This document shows, piece after piece, positions 51,208 to 60,253 of a stretch of DNA of 64,000 bases. Each line of letters begins with the position of its first letter. Positions within the stretch are counted from its first letter, which is position 1. The notes beneath the pieces are model-generated. The model searched no databases and was not told the DNA's origin. It saw nothing but the letters and a program-made list of their open reading frames with translations. The translations under genes and the position numbers were made by a program. Origin of the DNA: Bacillus sp. REN3 (GTDB lineage: Bacteria > Bacillota > Bacilli > Bacillales > Cytobacillaceae); NCBI RefSeq assembly GCF_017912555.1, contig NZ_JAERSD010000001.1:74796-138795 (forward strand), read 5' to 3'.

Positions 51208-52560
51208 ATGGCATTTGAAGGATTGGCCGACCGACTGCAAAATACAATGCAAAAAATCCGCGGCAAAGGAAAGGTAACTGAAGCGGATGTCAAAGAAATG
51301 ATGCGGGAAGTCCGTTTGGCGCTATTGGAGGCAGATGTTAACTTCAAAGTCGTCAAAGACTTTGTCAAAAGGGTCACGGAGCGGGCGATCGGGCAGGAAG
51401 TGGTCAAGAGCCTGACCCCCGGCCAGCAGGTTATAAAGGTTGTTAAGGAAGAACTGACAGAGCTGATGGGTGGGGAGCAAAGCAAAATTGCAGCTTCGAA
51501 CCGTCCGCCTACCGTCATCATGATGGTGGGGCTGCAGGGAGCCGGTAAAACAACGACAACTGGGAAACTTGCCAATCTGCTGCGAAAAAAATTTAACCGT
51601 AAGCCGCTGCTTGTCGCTGCAGATATATACCGTCCAGCGGCGATCAAGCAGCTGGAAACACTGGGCAGGCAGTTAAGCATGCCGGTGTTCTCGCTTGGCG
51701 ATCAGGTCAGCCCAGTCGAAATCGCCAGACAGGCTATCGAGAAAGCGAAGGAAGACCATCTTGACTATGTCCTGATTGATACTGCAGGACGCCTGCATGT
51801 CGATGAAAACCTGATGGATGAGCTCAAGGAAATCAAAGAGCTTTCAAAACCGGATGAAATTTTCCTTGTGGTGGACGCGATGACTGGACAGGATGCTGTG
51901 AACGTCGCCCAGAGTTTCAATGAGCAGCTGGGGCTGACCGGAGTTGTCCTGACCAAGCTTGATGGGGATACGAGAGGCGGTGCCGCGCTATCCATCAGGG
52001 CAGTGACAAATACGCCGATCAAATTCGTCGGTTTGGGCGAAAAGCTCGACGCAATTGAACCCTTCCATCCGGAACGCATGGCTTCCCGGATTCTCGGGAT
52101 GGGTGATGTGCTTACCCTGATCGAGAAGGCACAGGCAAATGTCGATGAAGAGAAAGCGAAAGAGCTTGAGAAAAAAATGCGCACGGCCTCTTTCACCCTT
52201 GATGACTTCCTCGACCAGCTTGGACAGGTCAAGAAGATGGGGCCGCTGGATGAAATCCTGAAGATGATGCCTGGCGCTAACAAGATCAAAGGCATGAACA
52301 ATCTCCAGATTGACGAGAAACAAATCTCGCATGTTGAGGCAATCATCCAATCGATGACGACCGAGGAAAAAGCGCATCCTGAAATCATCAATGCCAACAG
52401 GCGGAAGAGGATCGCAAGAGGAAGCGGAACATCCATCCAGGAAGTGAACCGCCTGCTCAAGCAATTCGAAGACATGAAAAAGATGATGAAGCAGATGACA
52501 GGCATGCAGCAAAAAGGGAAGAAAAAAGGTGGTTTCAAATTGCCTTTCAATCCTTTTTGA
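51208..52560 (+). CDS. ffh: Signal recognition particle protein Ffh (SRP54)
   Basis: SRP GTPase that binds signal sequences and 4.5S/6S-type SRP RNA. The 450-residue protein has an N domain, a G domain with GLQGAGKTTTTGKLA near residue 106, DTAGRLHVDE and TKLDGDTRGGAALS near 248, and a Met-rich M domain (about 300-440, ending in FEDMKKMMKQMTGMQQKG). It pairs with ftsY upstream and ylxM. The SRP RNA gene is not in this window. Confidence 0.97.
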   Translation: MAFEGLADRLQNTMQKIRGKGKVTEADVKEMMREVRLALLEADVNFKVVKDFVKRVTERAIGQEVVKSLTPGQQVIKVVKEELTELMGGEQSKIAASNRPPTVIMMVGLQGAGKTTTTGKLANLLRKKFNRKPLLVAADIYRPAAIKQLETLGRQLSMPVFSLGDQVSPVEIARQAIEKAKEDHLDYVLIDTAGRLHVDENLMDELKEIKELSKPDEIFLVVDAMTGQDAVNVAQSFNEQLGLTGVVLTKLDGDTRGGAALSIRAVTNTPIKFVGLGEKLDAIEPFHPERMASRILGMGDVLTLIEKAQANVDEEKAKELEKKMRTASFTLDDFLDQLGQVKKMGPLDEILKMMPGANKIKGMNNLQIDEKQISHVEAIIQSMTTEEKAHPEIINANRRKRIARGSGTSIQEVNRLLKQFEDMKKMMKQMTGMQQKGKKKGGFKLPFNPF

Positions 52561-52602
52561 CTTGTCATTTGAGGAAAGCGGAAGAGTGTAAAGAAAAAAC
52601 CC

Positions 52603-52631
52603 TTTACAAGACGTTTTGAATTTGATATTAT
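52603..52631 (+). promoter_or_regulatory. Promoter of rpsP
   Basis: TTTACA (52603-52608), 17 bases, TATTAT (52626-52631), 40 bases before the rpsP start. Confidence 0.8.
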
Positions 52632-52670
52632 TCTATCTTGTGTGAAACTATTCGGAGGTGCTTATTTAAA

Positions 52671-52943
52671 ATGGCAGTAAAAATTCGTTTAAAACGTATG
52701 GGAGCTAAAAAATCTCCTTTCTATCGTATTGTAGTAGCTGATTCACGTTCACCACGTGACGGCCGTTTCATCGAGACTATAGGAACTTACAACCCAGTTG
52801 CCCAGCCTGCACAGGTTGAAATCAACGAAGAGTTGGTTCTTAAGTGGCTTAAGGACGGAGCAAAACCATCTGATACAGTGCGCAACTTGTTCTCTAAGCA
52901 AGGTATCATGGAAAAATTCCACAACTCCAAGAACAGCAAGTAA
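52671..52943 (+). CDS. rpsP: 30S ribosomal protein S16
   Basis: A 90-residue small-subunit protein beginning [20 protein letters not shown], with [13 protein letters not shown] near residue 28 and the C-terminal [11 protein letters not shown]. The ATG at 52671 follows cggaggtgc; an upstream in-frame start at 52638 lies before this site. Its codon use is more A/T-rich at third positions than its neighbours, as for other highly expressed genes. Confidence 0.97.
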   Translation: MAVKIRLKRMGAKKSPFYRIVVADSRSPRDGRFIETIGTYNPVAQPAQVEINEELVLKWLKDGAKPSDTVRNLFSKQGIMEKFHNSKNSK

Positions 52944-52957
52944 TCGTGGTTGCGCCC

Positions 52958-53188
52958 ATGAAGGAATTAATTGAGACGATCGTCAAGCCCCTTGTTGATT
53001 TTCCGGAAGATGTTCATGTGAATGTGCACGAAGAGGATCAGCGCGTAACCTATAAGCTTTCCGTCAACAAAAGTGATATGGGCAAAGTAATCGGAAAGCA
53101 GGGGCGCGTTGCAAAGGCGATAAGAACCGTAGTCTATGCAGCAGGATCATCACAACAAAAGAAGATATTCCTGGAGATAGTCGAATAA
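52958..53188 (+). CDS. khpA: KH-domain RNA-binding protein KhpA (YlqC)
   Basis: Small single KH-domain protein (76 residues) that partners KhpB in RNA binding and cell-size control in several Firmicutes. The GxxG loop appears in VIGKQGRVAKAIRTV near residue 48. ATG 52958 is chosen by family length; a GTG at 52946 would add four residues, and neither has a strong ribosome-binding site, suggesting coupling to rpsP 14 bases upstream. A terminator follows. Confidence 0.92.
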   Translation: MKELIETIVKPLVDFPEDVHVNVHEEDQRVTYKLSVNKSDMGKVIGKQGRVAKAIRTVVYAAGSSQQKKIFLEIVE

Positions 53189-53244
53189 ACGCCATGAAAG
53201 CAGCAAGCTCACGCAGGAGCACCAGCTGCCTGGCGGATTGAAAG

Positions 53245-53267
53245 GGAGGGGATGCCCCTCCTTTTTT
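53245..53267 (+). terminator. Terminator of rpsP-khpA
   Basis: GGAGGGG (53245-53251) pairs with CCCCTCC (53255-53261), followed by T6. Confidence 0.85.
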
Positions 53268-53293
53268 CTATTTTGGGAAGCATGCTGTATAAT
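53265..53293 (+). promoter_or_regulatory. Promoter of ylqD-rimM-trmD
   Basis: TATAAT at 53288-53293 preceded at 17 bases by a weak -35 (TTTCTA, 53265-53270), which overlaps the T run of the previous terminator. Confidence 0.55.
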
Positions 53294-53349
53294 AATGATA
53301 TCAATTGCCAAGCTAAATATCCGTATGAGTCTTTGAGGGGGGAAATGCC

Positions 53350-53742
53350 TTGAAAGTACTGCAAACGATAGTGGTAAAACAAGTACTGACGGAGAAAAGC
53401 AAGGAGAGGATCCTACAAAAATACCACTCCAGAAAGCTTCAGCTCCAAAAAGAATGCGACCAGCTAAGGTTCGAATTGAGAAAACTGGAAAAGACGAAGA
53501 AATTCCCTCCCGAAACCTTGAAAAGACATTTTGAACAGGAAATCAAAGTCCATAAGGAAAAAATCAAGCTGATGGATTTTCAGATAGAACAATTACATAT
53601 CCTTCCGCTCGGAAGTGAAATCAAGGAGACGGAATTGCAGGGACTCGTCGAGATCAACGAAGGTGATGAATGGGACGGGTTCCTTACAGGGAAAACCATC
53701 ATTGTGAAAGATGGGATCGTTGCTGAAATACGCGAGAGGTGA
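53350..53742 (+). CDS. ylqD: YlqD family protein, unknown function
   Basis: A 130-residue protein in the position of ylqD of B. subtilis, between khpA and rimM. No enzymatic motif is visible. About residues 15-80 are a charged amphipathic helix with repeated Lys/Glu/Leu, probably a coiled coil; the last 45 residues are beta-rich and acidic ([14 protein letters not shown]). No signal peptide or membrane helix. The TTG start at 53350 is supported by gagggggga upstream and by conservation of [15 protein letters not shown]. Function in translation is only suggested by its neighbours. Confidence 0.88.
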   Translation: MKVLQTIVVKQVLTEKSKERILQKYHSRKLQLQKECDQLRFELRKLEKTKKFPPETLKRHFEQEIKVHKEKIKLMDFQIEQLHILPLGSEIKETELQGLVEINEGDEWDGFLTGKTIIVKDGIVAEIRER

Positions 53743-53750
53743 TTTTTACA

Positions 53751-54269
53751 ATGGAAAAGATGTTTAACGTCGGCAAAATTGTCAACACACACGGTATCAG
53801 GGGAGAGGTAAGAGTCATCTCCCGGACAGACTTTCCAGAAGAACGATACAAGACAGGAAATACCCTGTATCTTTTCATGCCCGGTTCGAAGGATCCATCC
53901 GAGCTGATTGTGGGCAGCCACAGAGTCCATAAGAATTTCGATTTGCTGACATTTGAAGGCTATGACAATGTGAATCAGGTTGAAAAGATGAAGGGAGGCA
54001 TCCTGAAAGTCCCGGAAAGCCAGCGGGGAGAATTGGAGGAGGGAGAGTATTATTTCCAGGATATCATTGGCTGCGTAATGCTATCAATTGACGGGGAGGA
54101 AATTGGCAAAGTTGTTGAAATCCTAACTCCCGGCGCCAATGATGTCTGGGTCGTCAAAGGACGCGATGGGAAAGAACACCTGATTCCATATATCGAAGAC
54201 ATCGTGAAGAAAGTCGATGTCAATCAAAAGGTCATCATAATCGAGCCGTTGGAAGGGCTCCTGCCATGA
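53751..54269 (+). CDS. rimM: Ribosome maturation factor RimM
   Basis: Assists assembly of the 30S head domain around S19. The 172-residue protein has an N-terminal RimM domain ([18 protein letters not shown] near residue 5) and a C-terminal PRC barrel (about 98-170, [13 protein letters not shown] to DVWVVKG). The ATG at 53751 follows gagaggtgat; a GTG at 53739 is within that site. It overlaps trmD by ATGA. Confidence 0.95.
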   Translation: MEKMFNVGKIVNTHGIRGEVRVISRTDFPEERYKTGNTLYLFMPGSKDPSELIVGSHRVHKNFDLLTFEGYDNVNQVEKMKGGILKVPESQRGELEEGEYYFQDIIGCVMLSIDGEEIGKVVEILTPGANDVWVVKGRDGKEHLIPYIEDIVKKVDVNQKVIIIEPLEGLLP

Positions 54270-55009
54270 TGAATATTGATGTGCTATCCATTTTTCCAGA
54301 GATGTTCGAAGGAATATTCGGCCATTCAATCCTGAAGAAAGCTGCTGAAAAAGGAGCCGTCCAGTATAACGTTGTCAATTTCAGGGGATTCGCCGATAAT
54401 AAACATAAAACAGTCGATGATTATCCTTATGGCGGCGGTGCCGGCATGGTCTTAAAGCCGCAGCCGATTTTTGATGCTGTCTCTTCGCTGGTGGAGCAGG
54501 CAAAAAAGACTGCACCACGTGTGATCCTCCTGTGTCCGCAGGGAGAGAGGTATACGCAGAAAAAAGCGGAGGAGTTGGCGAAGGAAGATCACCTGATATT
54601 CATTTGCGGCCATTATGAAGGCTATGACGAACGGATCCGGGAGCATCTTGTTACAGATGAAATTTCAATCGGGGATTATGTCCTTACCGGAGGAGAACTA
54701 GGCGCGATGGTCGTCATCGATAGTGTCGTGAGGCTCCTGCCTGGCGTCCTTGGAAGCGAAGAATCCCACCTCCAGGACTCCTTCAGCACCGGTCTCCTTG
54801 AGCACCCTCACTATACAAGGCCCGCGGATTTCCGCGGAATGAAGGTGCCGGAAGTACTTTTGTCCGGAAACCACCGCCACATAGAGGAGTGGAGGATGAA
54901 GGAAAGTCTGAAACGGACTCTCAACCGCCGTCCTGACTTGCTTGATGATGCAGAGCTGACAGAAGATCAAAAAAAATGGCTCGCTGAACTGGCAAAAATG
55001 GATGAATGA
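54266..55009 (+). CDS. trmD: tRNA (guanine37-N1)-methyltransferase TrmD
   Basis: SAM-dependent methyltransferase that makes m1G37 and prevents frameshifting. The 247-residue SPOUT (knotted) protein begins with [14 protein letters not shown] and has the SAM-binding knot [12 protein letters not shown] near residue 112, and [23 protein letters not shown] near 133. The catalytic Asp is in the EESHLQDSF region. Starts at ATG 54266 inside the rimM stop; ATG 54269 is possible. Confidence 0.96.
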   Translation: MMNIDVLSIFPEMFEGIFGHSILKKAAEKGAVQYNVVNFRGFADNKHKTVDDYPYGGGAGMVLKPQPIFDAVSSLVEQAKKTAPRVILLCPQGERYTQKKAEELAKEDHLIFICGHYEGYDERIREHLVTDEISIGDYVLTGGELGAMVVIDSVVRLLPGVLGSEESHLQDSFSTGLLEHPHYTRPADFRGMKVPEVLLSGNHRHIEEWRMKESLKRTLNRRPDLLDDAELTEDQKKWLAELAKMDE

Positions 55010-55483
<474 letters not shown>

Positions 55484-55495
55484 CATTGAATGCCA

Positions 55496-55526
55496 AAAAG
55501 GAGCTTGCCTTGACAAGCTCCTTTTT
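55496..55526 (+). terminator. Terminator of rplS
   Basis: AAAAGGAGCTTG (55496-55507) pairs with CAAGCTCCTTTT (55514-55525), ending in T5. Confidence 0.9.
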
Positions 55527-55655
55527 CATCATTATCAGAGAAAACAATTATTAAATTTATTTAAAAAAATCATCACCGATCGTGTTTATCTTGCCTTGCT
55601 TATGTAAAATAAAGTTATGTACTCAAACAACATATTTTGGAATGGTGGGGAAAGA

Positions 55656-56210
55656 ATGGCCGAAAAGAAGAAGAGTGAATTGTGGGAATGGACGAAAGCA
55701 CTTCTGATCGCTGTGCTGCTTGCGGTTGTGATCCGTTATTTCTTATTTGCGCCGATTGTAGTGGATGGGCTTTCGATGATGCCAACGCTTCATGACCAGG
55801 ACCGCATGATTGTCAATAAGCTGAGCTACAAAGTAGGAGAGCCAAAACGATTCGATATCATCGTCTTCCATGCTCCTGAAAATAAGGACTACATAAAAAG
55901 GGTCATCGGTTTGCCAGGAGATAAAATAGAGTACAAAAATGATACATTGTATGTCAATGGCAAAGCATACGAAGAACCGTATCTGGAAGAATATAAAAAA
56001 CAGGTGATTGACGGGCCGCTGACAGATCCGTTCACGCTGGAAGAAAAAATTGGCCGGGAAACTGTTCCTGAGGGCCATCTTTTCGTGATGGGTGACAATC
56101 GCCGTTTCAGCAAGGACAGCCGCCATATCGGTACTGTTCCTTTTGAAGAGGTGCTTGGGAAGACGAGCATCATCTATTGGCCGATAGCCGATATCCGTTC
56201 AGTGGATTGA
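55656..56210 (+). CDS. lepB: Type I signal peptidase
   Basis: Membrane serine protease that removes Sec/Tat signal peptides outside the membrane. The 184-residue protein has one N-terminal transmembrane anchor (about 13-33, ALLIAVLLAVVIRYFLF), the catalytic Ser40 in VVDGLSMMPTL and the catalytic Lys81 in YIKRVIGLPGD, and the GDNRRFSKDSR box near 146. ATG 55656 follows ggtgggga; the frame from 55617 is longer but unsupported. A signal peptidase here is absent from B. subtilis but is found in some other Bacillaceae (recall). Confidence 0.94.
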   Translation: MAEKKKSELWEWTKALLIAVLLAVVIRYFLFAPIVVDGLSMMPTLHDQDRMIVNKLSYKVGEPKRFDIIVFHAPENKDYIKRVIGLPGDKIEYKNDTLYVNGKAYEEPYLEEYKKQVIDGPLTDPFTLEEKIGRETVPEGHLFVMGDNRRFSKDSRHIGTVPFEEVLGKTSIIYWPIADIRSVD

Positions 56211-56261
56211 ACATGGCGTGTACGCCATACGGCTGCAAATCAGATTTAGGAGGTGGCTGCT

Positions 56262-57146
56262 TTGACGATCCAATGGTTTCCAGGGCATATGGCCAAGGCT
56301 CGCAGGGAGGTCACAGAAAAATTAAAGCTAGTGGATGTGATTTTTGAACTGGTGGATGCAAGGATTCCATACTCTTCCAGAAATCCAATGATTGATGAAA
56401 TCATCCACCAAAAACCAAGGATAGTCCTTTTGAATAAGGCTGACATGGCCGATAAAGCCGCAACGGAAGAATGGCTGCGCTACTATCGCGACAGAGGCAT
56501 AAAGGCGTTGGCGATTAATTCACAGGCAGGCACAGGTCTCAAACAAATCGTCCAGGAAGCGAAGCTTCTCCTGAAGGACAAGTTCGACCGCCTGGAATCG
56601 AAAGGTGTGAAGCCCAGGGCTATCCGGGCGATGATCGTTGGGATCCCCAACTCTGGGAAGTCTACCCTGATCAACAGGCTGGCGGGGAAGAATATCGCCC
56701 AGACAGGAAATAGGCCTGGGGTCACGAAATCACAGCAGTGGATCAAGGTGGGAAAAGAACTTGAATTGCTTGATACTCCAGGGATACTCTGGCCAAAGTT
56801 TGAGGATCAGGAGGTAGGCATGAAGCTTGCTGTCACTGGAGCGATTAAGGATACAATCCTCAATCTGCAGGATCTGGCTGTGTACGCCCTGAAATTCCTG
56901 GAAAAGCATTATCCTGAACAGTTGAAGGATCGGTACAGGCTGGAGGGCTTCCCCGAAGATATCGTGGAGCTTTTTGATCAGATCGGCGATTTCCGCGGGT
57001 GCCGGATGCCAGGGGGATATGTTGATTATGATAAAGTTGCGGAGCTAGTGATTCGTGAAATCCGCAGTGAAAAACTCGGCCGTTTATCGTTTGAACGTCC
57101 TTCAGATCTGGAGCAGAGTGAAGATATAAGAGGAAAACAAGAATAA
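56262..57146 (+). CDS. rbgA: Ribosome biogenesis GTPase RbgA (YlqF)
   Basis: Circularly permuted GTPase essential for late 50S assembly. The 294-residue protein has the G4 motif LNKADMAD, G1 [14 protein letters not shown] near residue 126 and G3 [10 protein letters not shown] near 173, and a C-terminal RNA-binding (ANTAR-like) domain. It begins at TTG 56262 ([17 protein letters not shown], as in relatives), with aggaggtgg upstream; a GTG at 56253 lies in the ribosome-binding site. An ATGGCGTGTACGCCAT palindrome (56214-56229) stands between lepB and this gene. Confidence 0.96.
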   Translation: MTIQWFPGHMAKARREVTEKLKLVDVIFELVDARIPYSSRNPMIDEIIHQKPRIVLLNKADMADKAATEEWLRYYRDRGIKALAINSQAGTGLKQIVQEAKLLLKDKFDRLESKGVKPRAIRAMIVGIPNSGKSTLINRLAGKNIAQTGNRPGVTKSQQWIKVGKELELLDTPGILWPKFEDQEVGMKLAVTGAIKDTILNLQDLAVYALKFLEKHYPEQLKDRYRLEGFPEDIVELFDQIGDFRGCRMPGGYVDYDKVAELVIREIRSEKLGRLSFERPSDLEQSEDIRGKQE

Positions 57147-57174
57147 AGGTCCTGGATCAGGGCCTTTATTTTTT
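57143..57174 (+). terminator. Terminator of rbgA
   Basis: ATAAAGGTCC (57143-57152, overlapping the stop codon) pairs with GGGCCTTTAT (57160-57169, one wobble), then T5. Confidence 0.8.
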
Positions 57175-57222
57175 CACATGCTTGCCGATATTACTTAGAG
57201 AAATGATCAATAGGAGCGCTAG

Positions 57223-58005
57223 ATGGAAAACTTGAAAATAGCTGAAATAGAACGATTGCTTTTGAACAGCGACAATGTTGAAGGAACGGTAGTAGAGTCA
57301 TTGAGGAAGGACAACAGGAAAGGCGTCCAGAGTCTCTTGGCAAAATGGGAAAGGAAAGAGGAGCATCGGCGGAGGCAGCATGAACAATTTGTGGCTATGA
57401 CAGCTTTTGAACGAAGGCTGCGAGGCAAAGGGTATCAGAACATTGCCGGAATCGATGAAGCGGGCAGAGGACCGCTTGCCGGCCCGGTAGTCGCAGGTGC
57501 TGTCATTTTGCAAGAAGACTTCTATCTACCGGGACTGAATGATTCCAAGAAGCTGAACGAATCGAAAAGAGAAGAATATTTCCGCATAATCAATAAGGAA
57601 GCACTTGCTATTGGTATCGGGATTGTAAGCGCGGCTGAAATCGATGAAATCAACATTTTGCAGGCAACAAAAAAAGCGATGTCATCTGCTGCTGAGCAAT
57701 TGGACCCACAGCCGGATTTCCTGCTTATCGATGCAGTTGATCTGGTGACACCGTATCCTTCTGAAGCTTTGATCAAAGGAGACGCAAGGAGCATAACAAT
57801 TGCAGCAGCTTCCATCATTGCGAAGGTAACGAGAGACCGGCTGATGAAGGCAATTGCCAAGGAGTTCCCTCACTATGGATTCGAGGCGAATATGGGCTAT
57901 GGCACAGCTTTCCATTTGGAAGCGATAAAGGAGCATGGCGTGACTCCTTGCCATCGGAAAAGCTTTGCTCCTGTCAAGGAATGTTTAGGAAGTGGACAAA
58001 AGTAA
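57223..58005 (+). CDS. rnhB: Ribonuclease HII
   Basis: Removes single ribonucleotides and RNA from RNA-DNA hybrids. The 260-residue protein has a roughly 70-residue N-terminal extension, as in Bacillus RNase HII, and the catalytic motifs IAGIDEAGRGPLAGPVVAGA near residue 74, DSKKLNESKREEY near 108 and IDAVDL near 174, with KGDARSITIAAASI after it. ATG 57223 follows taggagcg. ylqG begins 10 bases after the stop. Confidence 0.96.
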   Translation: MENLKIAEIERLLLNSDNVEGTVVESLRKDNRKGVQSLLAKWERKEEHRRRQHEQFVAMTAFERRLRGKGYQNIAGIDEAGRGPLAGPVVAGAVILQEDFYLPGLNDSKKLNESKREEYFRIINKEALAIGIGIVSAAEIDEINILQATKKAMSSAAEQLDPQPDFLLIDAVDLVTPYPSEALIKGDARSITIAAASIIAKVTRDRLMKAIAKEFPHYGFEANMGYGTAFHLEAIKEHGVTPCHRKSFAPVKECLGSGQK

Positions 58006-58015
58006 GGCGGTGTGG

Positions 58016-59335
58016 ATGATGGACACAGTAACATTGCAATCCATGTTAAGCCAAATGGGAGCAACACAGCAGATAAAAACGGTTGTATTCATCCCTGGAC
58101 AGATCATCAATGGGAAAATCCTGAAGCTCTTTCCCGAACGAATGGCAGAGGTGCAGATCGGATCCCAAAAGCTGATTGCCCAATTGGAGGCTCCGCTATC
58201 GACGAACGAACGGTACTGGCTGCAGGTGCAGCCCGGTGATGGGAACAAGATTCAGTTAAAGGTCATGGCTGCAGCAGAGGATACAAGGCAGAGTGAAGGC
58301 CTAGGCAAAATTCTTCGCGGACTTTCCGTCCCGGTTACTAAAGAGAATCTGGAACTTATCCGATATTTTGTGAAAGAAAAGCTTCCTGTCAGCAAGGAAA
58401 CATTGCCAGTCGCTTCGAATTTGCTGAGATCAGCAAATTCAAAGAGTGAGGGACTGGAAGCGGTCAAGATGATCCTGACTAGGGCGCTGCCGCTGACTCC
58501 GGCAACTTTTTCGGCATTATATACATTCAATAAGGAGTCTTCCCTTATCCAGCTGATGATCCAGCTACACGGCGGTTTAACGGATTTGCCGCCAACTGAA
58601 ACGATCATGAAGTCAAAGGCTTTGCTTGAGGAGTTGCTTCCTCTGAAAAAGGGCACGGAAGCTGGCAGTCCTCCGCCTGTTGATCTTGATTCGAATCCGC
58701 TGTCGCCCGCAAAAATAAAGAAATTCCTTTCCACGCTCGGCATGTCATATGAAAGGCAGCTTTTCTCTGAAGCAGACACCAGGCCGGCGGGAGAGCAGCG
58801 CAGCATCACAGAAGGCTTGAAACCGCAACTGTTGCGCCTGATGCATGAACAACCGCCACAGGCTGTAAAGGATGCAGCAGAACAAATTGTAAACAAAATC
58901 ACCGGGTTTCAGCTGCTATCGCAGGAATCAGGGCCCGTCCAGCAGCTGGTTATGCAACTCCCTATTATCATTGGGGGGAAAATGAATGAAATCACGATGC
59001 AGTGGAGCGGGAAGAAGGCACCAGACGGAAAAATCGACGCTGGCTATTGCAGGATCCTGTTTTATCTGAAATTAGGACATCTTAAGGAAACAGTCATTGA
59101 TGTCCAAATCCAAAACAGGGTCATGAGCATAGGGGTAATCAATGAACAGCCAGCGTTAAGTGATCATTGCTCGCAACTGTTGCCAGAGCTGAAAAGCAAA
59201 CTGTCGGAAATTGGTTATTTATTGTCGTCACTGTCCTTGAAGGCGCCCGAAGAGAATCCTGCTGGCGGGGGAGGCAAAATGCTTGCTGATTTGTACGGCA
59301 AGAAAGAATACACCGGGGTGGATATCAAAATATGA
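58016..59335 (+). CDS. ylqG: YlqG, FliK-like protein of unknown function
   Basis: A 439-residue soluble protein without signal peptide or membrane helices, in the ylqG position. The last 100 residues (QQLVMQLPIIIGGKMNEITM, then LKLGHLKETVIDVQIQNRVM) resemble the FliK C-terminal domain (Flg_hook), which switches the flagellar export gate; this is by pattern only. The N-terminal part has an OB-like GQIINGKILKLFPERMAEVQI stretch. ATG 58016 follows aaggcggtg; 58019 is possible and 57992 lies inside rnhB. It overlaps ylqH by ATGA, and no other flagellar gene is near. Confidence 0.8.
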   Translation: MMDTVTLQSMLSQMGATQQIKTVVFIPGQIINGKILKLFPERMAEVQIGSQKLIAQLEAPLSTNERYWLQVQPGDGNKIQLKVMAAAEDTRQSEGLGKILRGLSVPVTKENLELIRYFVKEKLPVSKETLPVASNLLRSANSKSEGLEAVKMILTRALPLTPATFSALYTFNKESSLIQLMIQLHGGLTDLPPTETIMKSKALLEELLPLKKGTEAGSPPPVDLDSNPLSPAKIKKFLSTLGMSYERQLFSEADTRPAGEQRSITEGLKPQLLRLMHEQPPQAVKDAAEQIVNKITGFQLLSQESGPVQQLVMQLPIIIGGKMNEITMQWSGKKAPDGKIDAGYCRILFYLKLGHLKETVIDVQIQNRVMSIGVINEQPALSDHCSQLLPELKSKLSEIGYLLSSLSLKAPEENPAGGGGKMLADLYGKKEYTGVDIKI

Positions 59336-59622
59336 CAAATTCAAAGTCAAAGGTCAGGAAAACTGCAGTTGCCCTAGGTTATGATCCAAAAACAAACGAC
59401 CCGCCAAGGGTGCTGGCAAAAGGGAAAGGCCTGGTAGCTGGGGAAATCATTGAAAGGGCAAAAGACAATGATGTGCCGGTCCAGGAGGATGCTTCACTTG
59501 TCGAAGTCCTTGGCCAGCTTGAGCTCAATGAAAGGATTCCTGAAGAACTTTATCAGGCAGTCGCCGAAGTTCTAGCCTTTCTTTACCGGCTCGATAAACT
59601 GGCAGGCGAACCAAATGAATGA
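59332..59622 (+). CDS. ylqH: YlqH, stand-alone FlhB C-terminal-like protein
   Basis: A 96-residue protein similar to the cytoplasmic C-terminal domain of FlhB/YscU export-gate proteins: AVALGYDPKTNDPPRVLAKG near residue 12, IIERAKDNDVPVQED near 39 and IPEELYQAVAEVLAFLYRLD near 71. The N-terminal membrane domain is missing, and there is no NPTH autocleavage motif: the match starts just after it. Translationally coupled to ylqG, and followed by a terminator 50 bases on. Function unknown. Confidence 0.88.
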   Translation: MTNSKSKVRKTAVALGYDPKTNDPPRVLAKGKGLVAGEIIERAKDNDVPVQEDASLVEVLGQLELNERIPEELYQAVAEVLAFLYRLDKLAGEPNE

Positions 59623-59670
59623 TGCTCATGGAGGAGAAACAGGGCAAAATGATTCTTCGAAACTTACTCT

Positions 59671-59703
59671 AGTCGGGAAAAATGAGGTACCCCGGCTTTT
59701 TTT
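59671..59703 (+). terminator. Terminator of ylqG-ylqH
   Basis: AGTCGGG (59671-59677) pairs with CCCGGCT (59691-59697, one wobble), followed by T7. Confidence 0.8.
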
Positions 59704-59769
59704 GTTTGTTCTAAACAGCTTGTAAAATGCCAGAATTTATTTTTGAATATCTGCAGGTTGGAGGATGGC

Positions 59770-59898
59770 GTGAAAACGCCCATAAATATTGGAGGTCACT
59801 GGAAAACATTTCGCCTTGGCACGATGAAGTCATGGAGGCCCCTATATGGAGTTAAATGGATCGATTGTTACATTGGCCATTCTGTTTGTGTAAAGTAA
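59770..59898 (+). CDS. Candidate small ORF, 42 codons, unknown
   Basis: A GTG-started frame with GGAGG (59760-59764) five bases upstream. The product is basic and aromatic, with four Trp/Tyr-rich stretches (GHWKTFRLG, WRPLYGVKW) and two Cys near the C-terminus. I recognise no family, and no promoter stands out. It lies between the ylqH terminator and repeat copy B. A chance frame is likely enough that confidence is low. Confidence 0.22.
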   Translation: MKTPINIGGHWKTFRLGTMKSWRPLYGVKWIDCYIGHSVCVK

Positions 59899-59920
59899 GT
59901 TTCTGTTTAATAAAACTAGG

Positions 59921-60083
59921 TTGATTGGAACGGAAGGTGCGAGACTCCTTGAAAATGCTGACGCATTTTCTTCGTGCGCGGATGAATTCACGGAAGCCCA
60001 TTCAGTGTCCTGCGGGATTAGCGGGACAGGTGAGACACCGCACGCCCCGCGGAAAGCGAGGCATCCCGATGTGAAAATCAACC
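59921..60083. repeat. Dispersed intergenic repeat, copy B
   Basis: About 163 bases related to copy A at 41239-41425. It opens with ttgattggaacggaaggtgc, contains the hairpin AAAATGC (59952-59958)/GCATTTT (59963-59969), and closes with ccgcggaaagcgaggcatcc and aaaatcaacc. The 60-base core between gagactcct and tgcggg looks like an insertion into a commoner Bacillus intergenic repeat, flanked by TCCT on both sides. Confidence 0.75.
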
Positions 60084-60161
60084 GGCCAATGAACAAAGGC
60101 TTTCCTTCAAGTATTTTTTCAGTGGCCTGAAATATCGCGGGGTTTTCCTCCGGGGAAGTCT

Positions 60162-60207
60162 GCTCAAAACTCCTGGGGAACCGGGCAGCCAGGAGTGGAA
60201 ACTGAGC
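60162..60207. repeat. Inverted repeat upstream of sucC
   Basis: ACTCCTGG (60169-60176) pairs with CCAGGAGT (60189-60196), extended outward by GCTCA (60162-60166) with TGAGC (60203-60207). No T run, so it is not a standard terminator. Nothing else can be supported in 60084-60253. Confidence 0.6.
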
Positions 60208-60253
60208 ATTGATTAAAGGGCAGCCATGTTGGCAGAAACCGCCTTTGCCAATA

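Noticed and set aside
56214-56229. Palindrome ATGGCGTGTACGCCAT as a terminator of lepB
   Set aside because: No loop of normal size and no T run; at most a protein-binding site.
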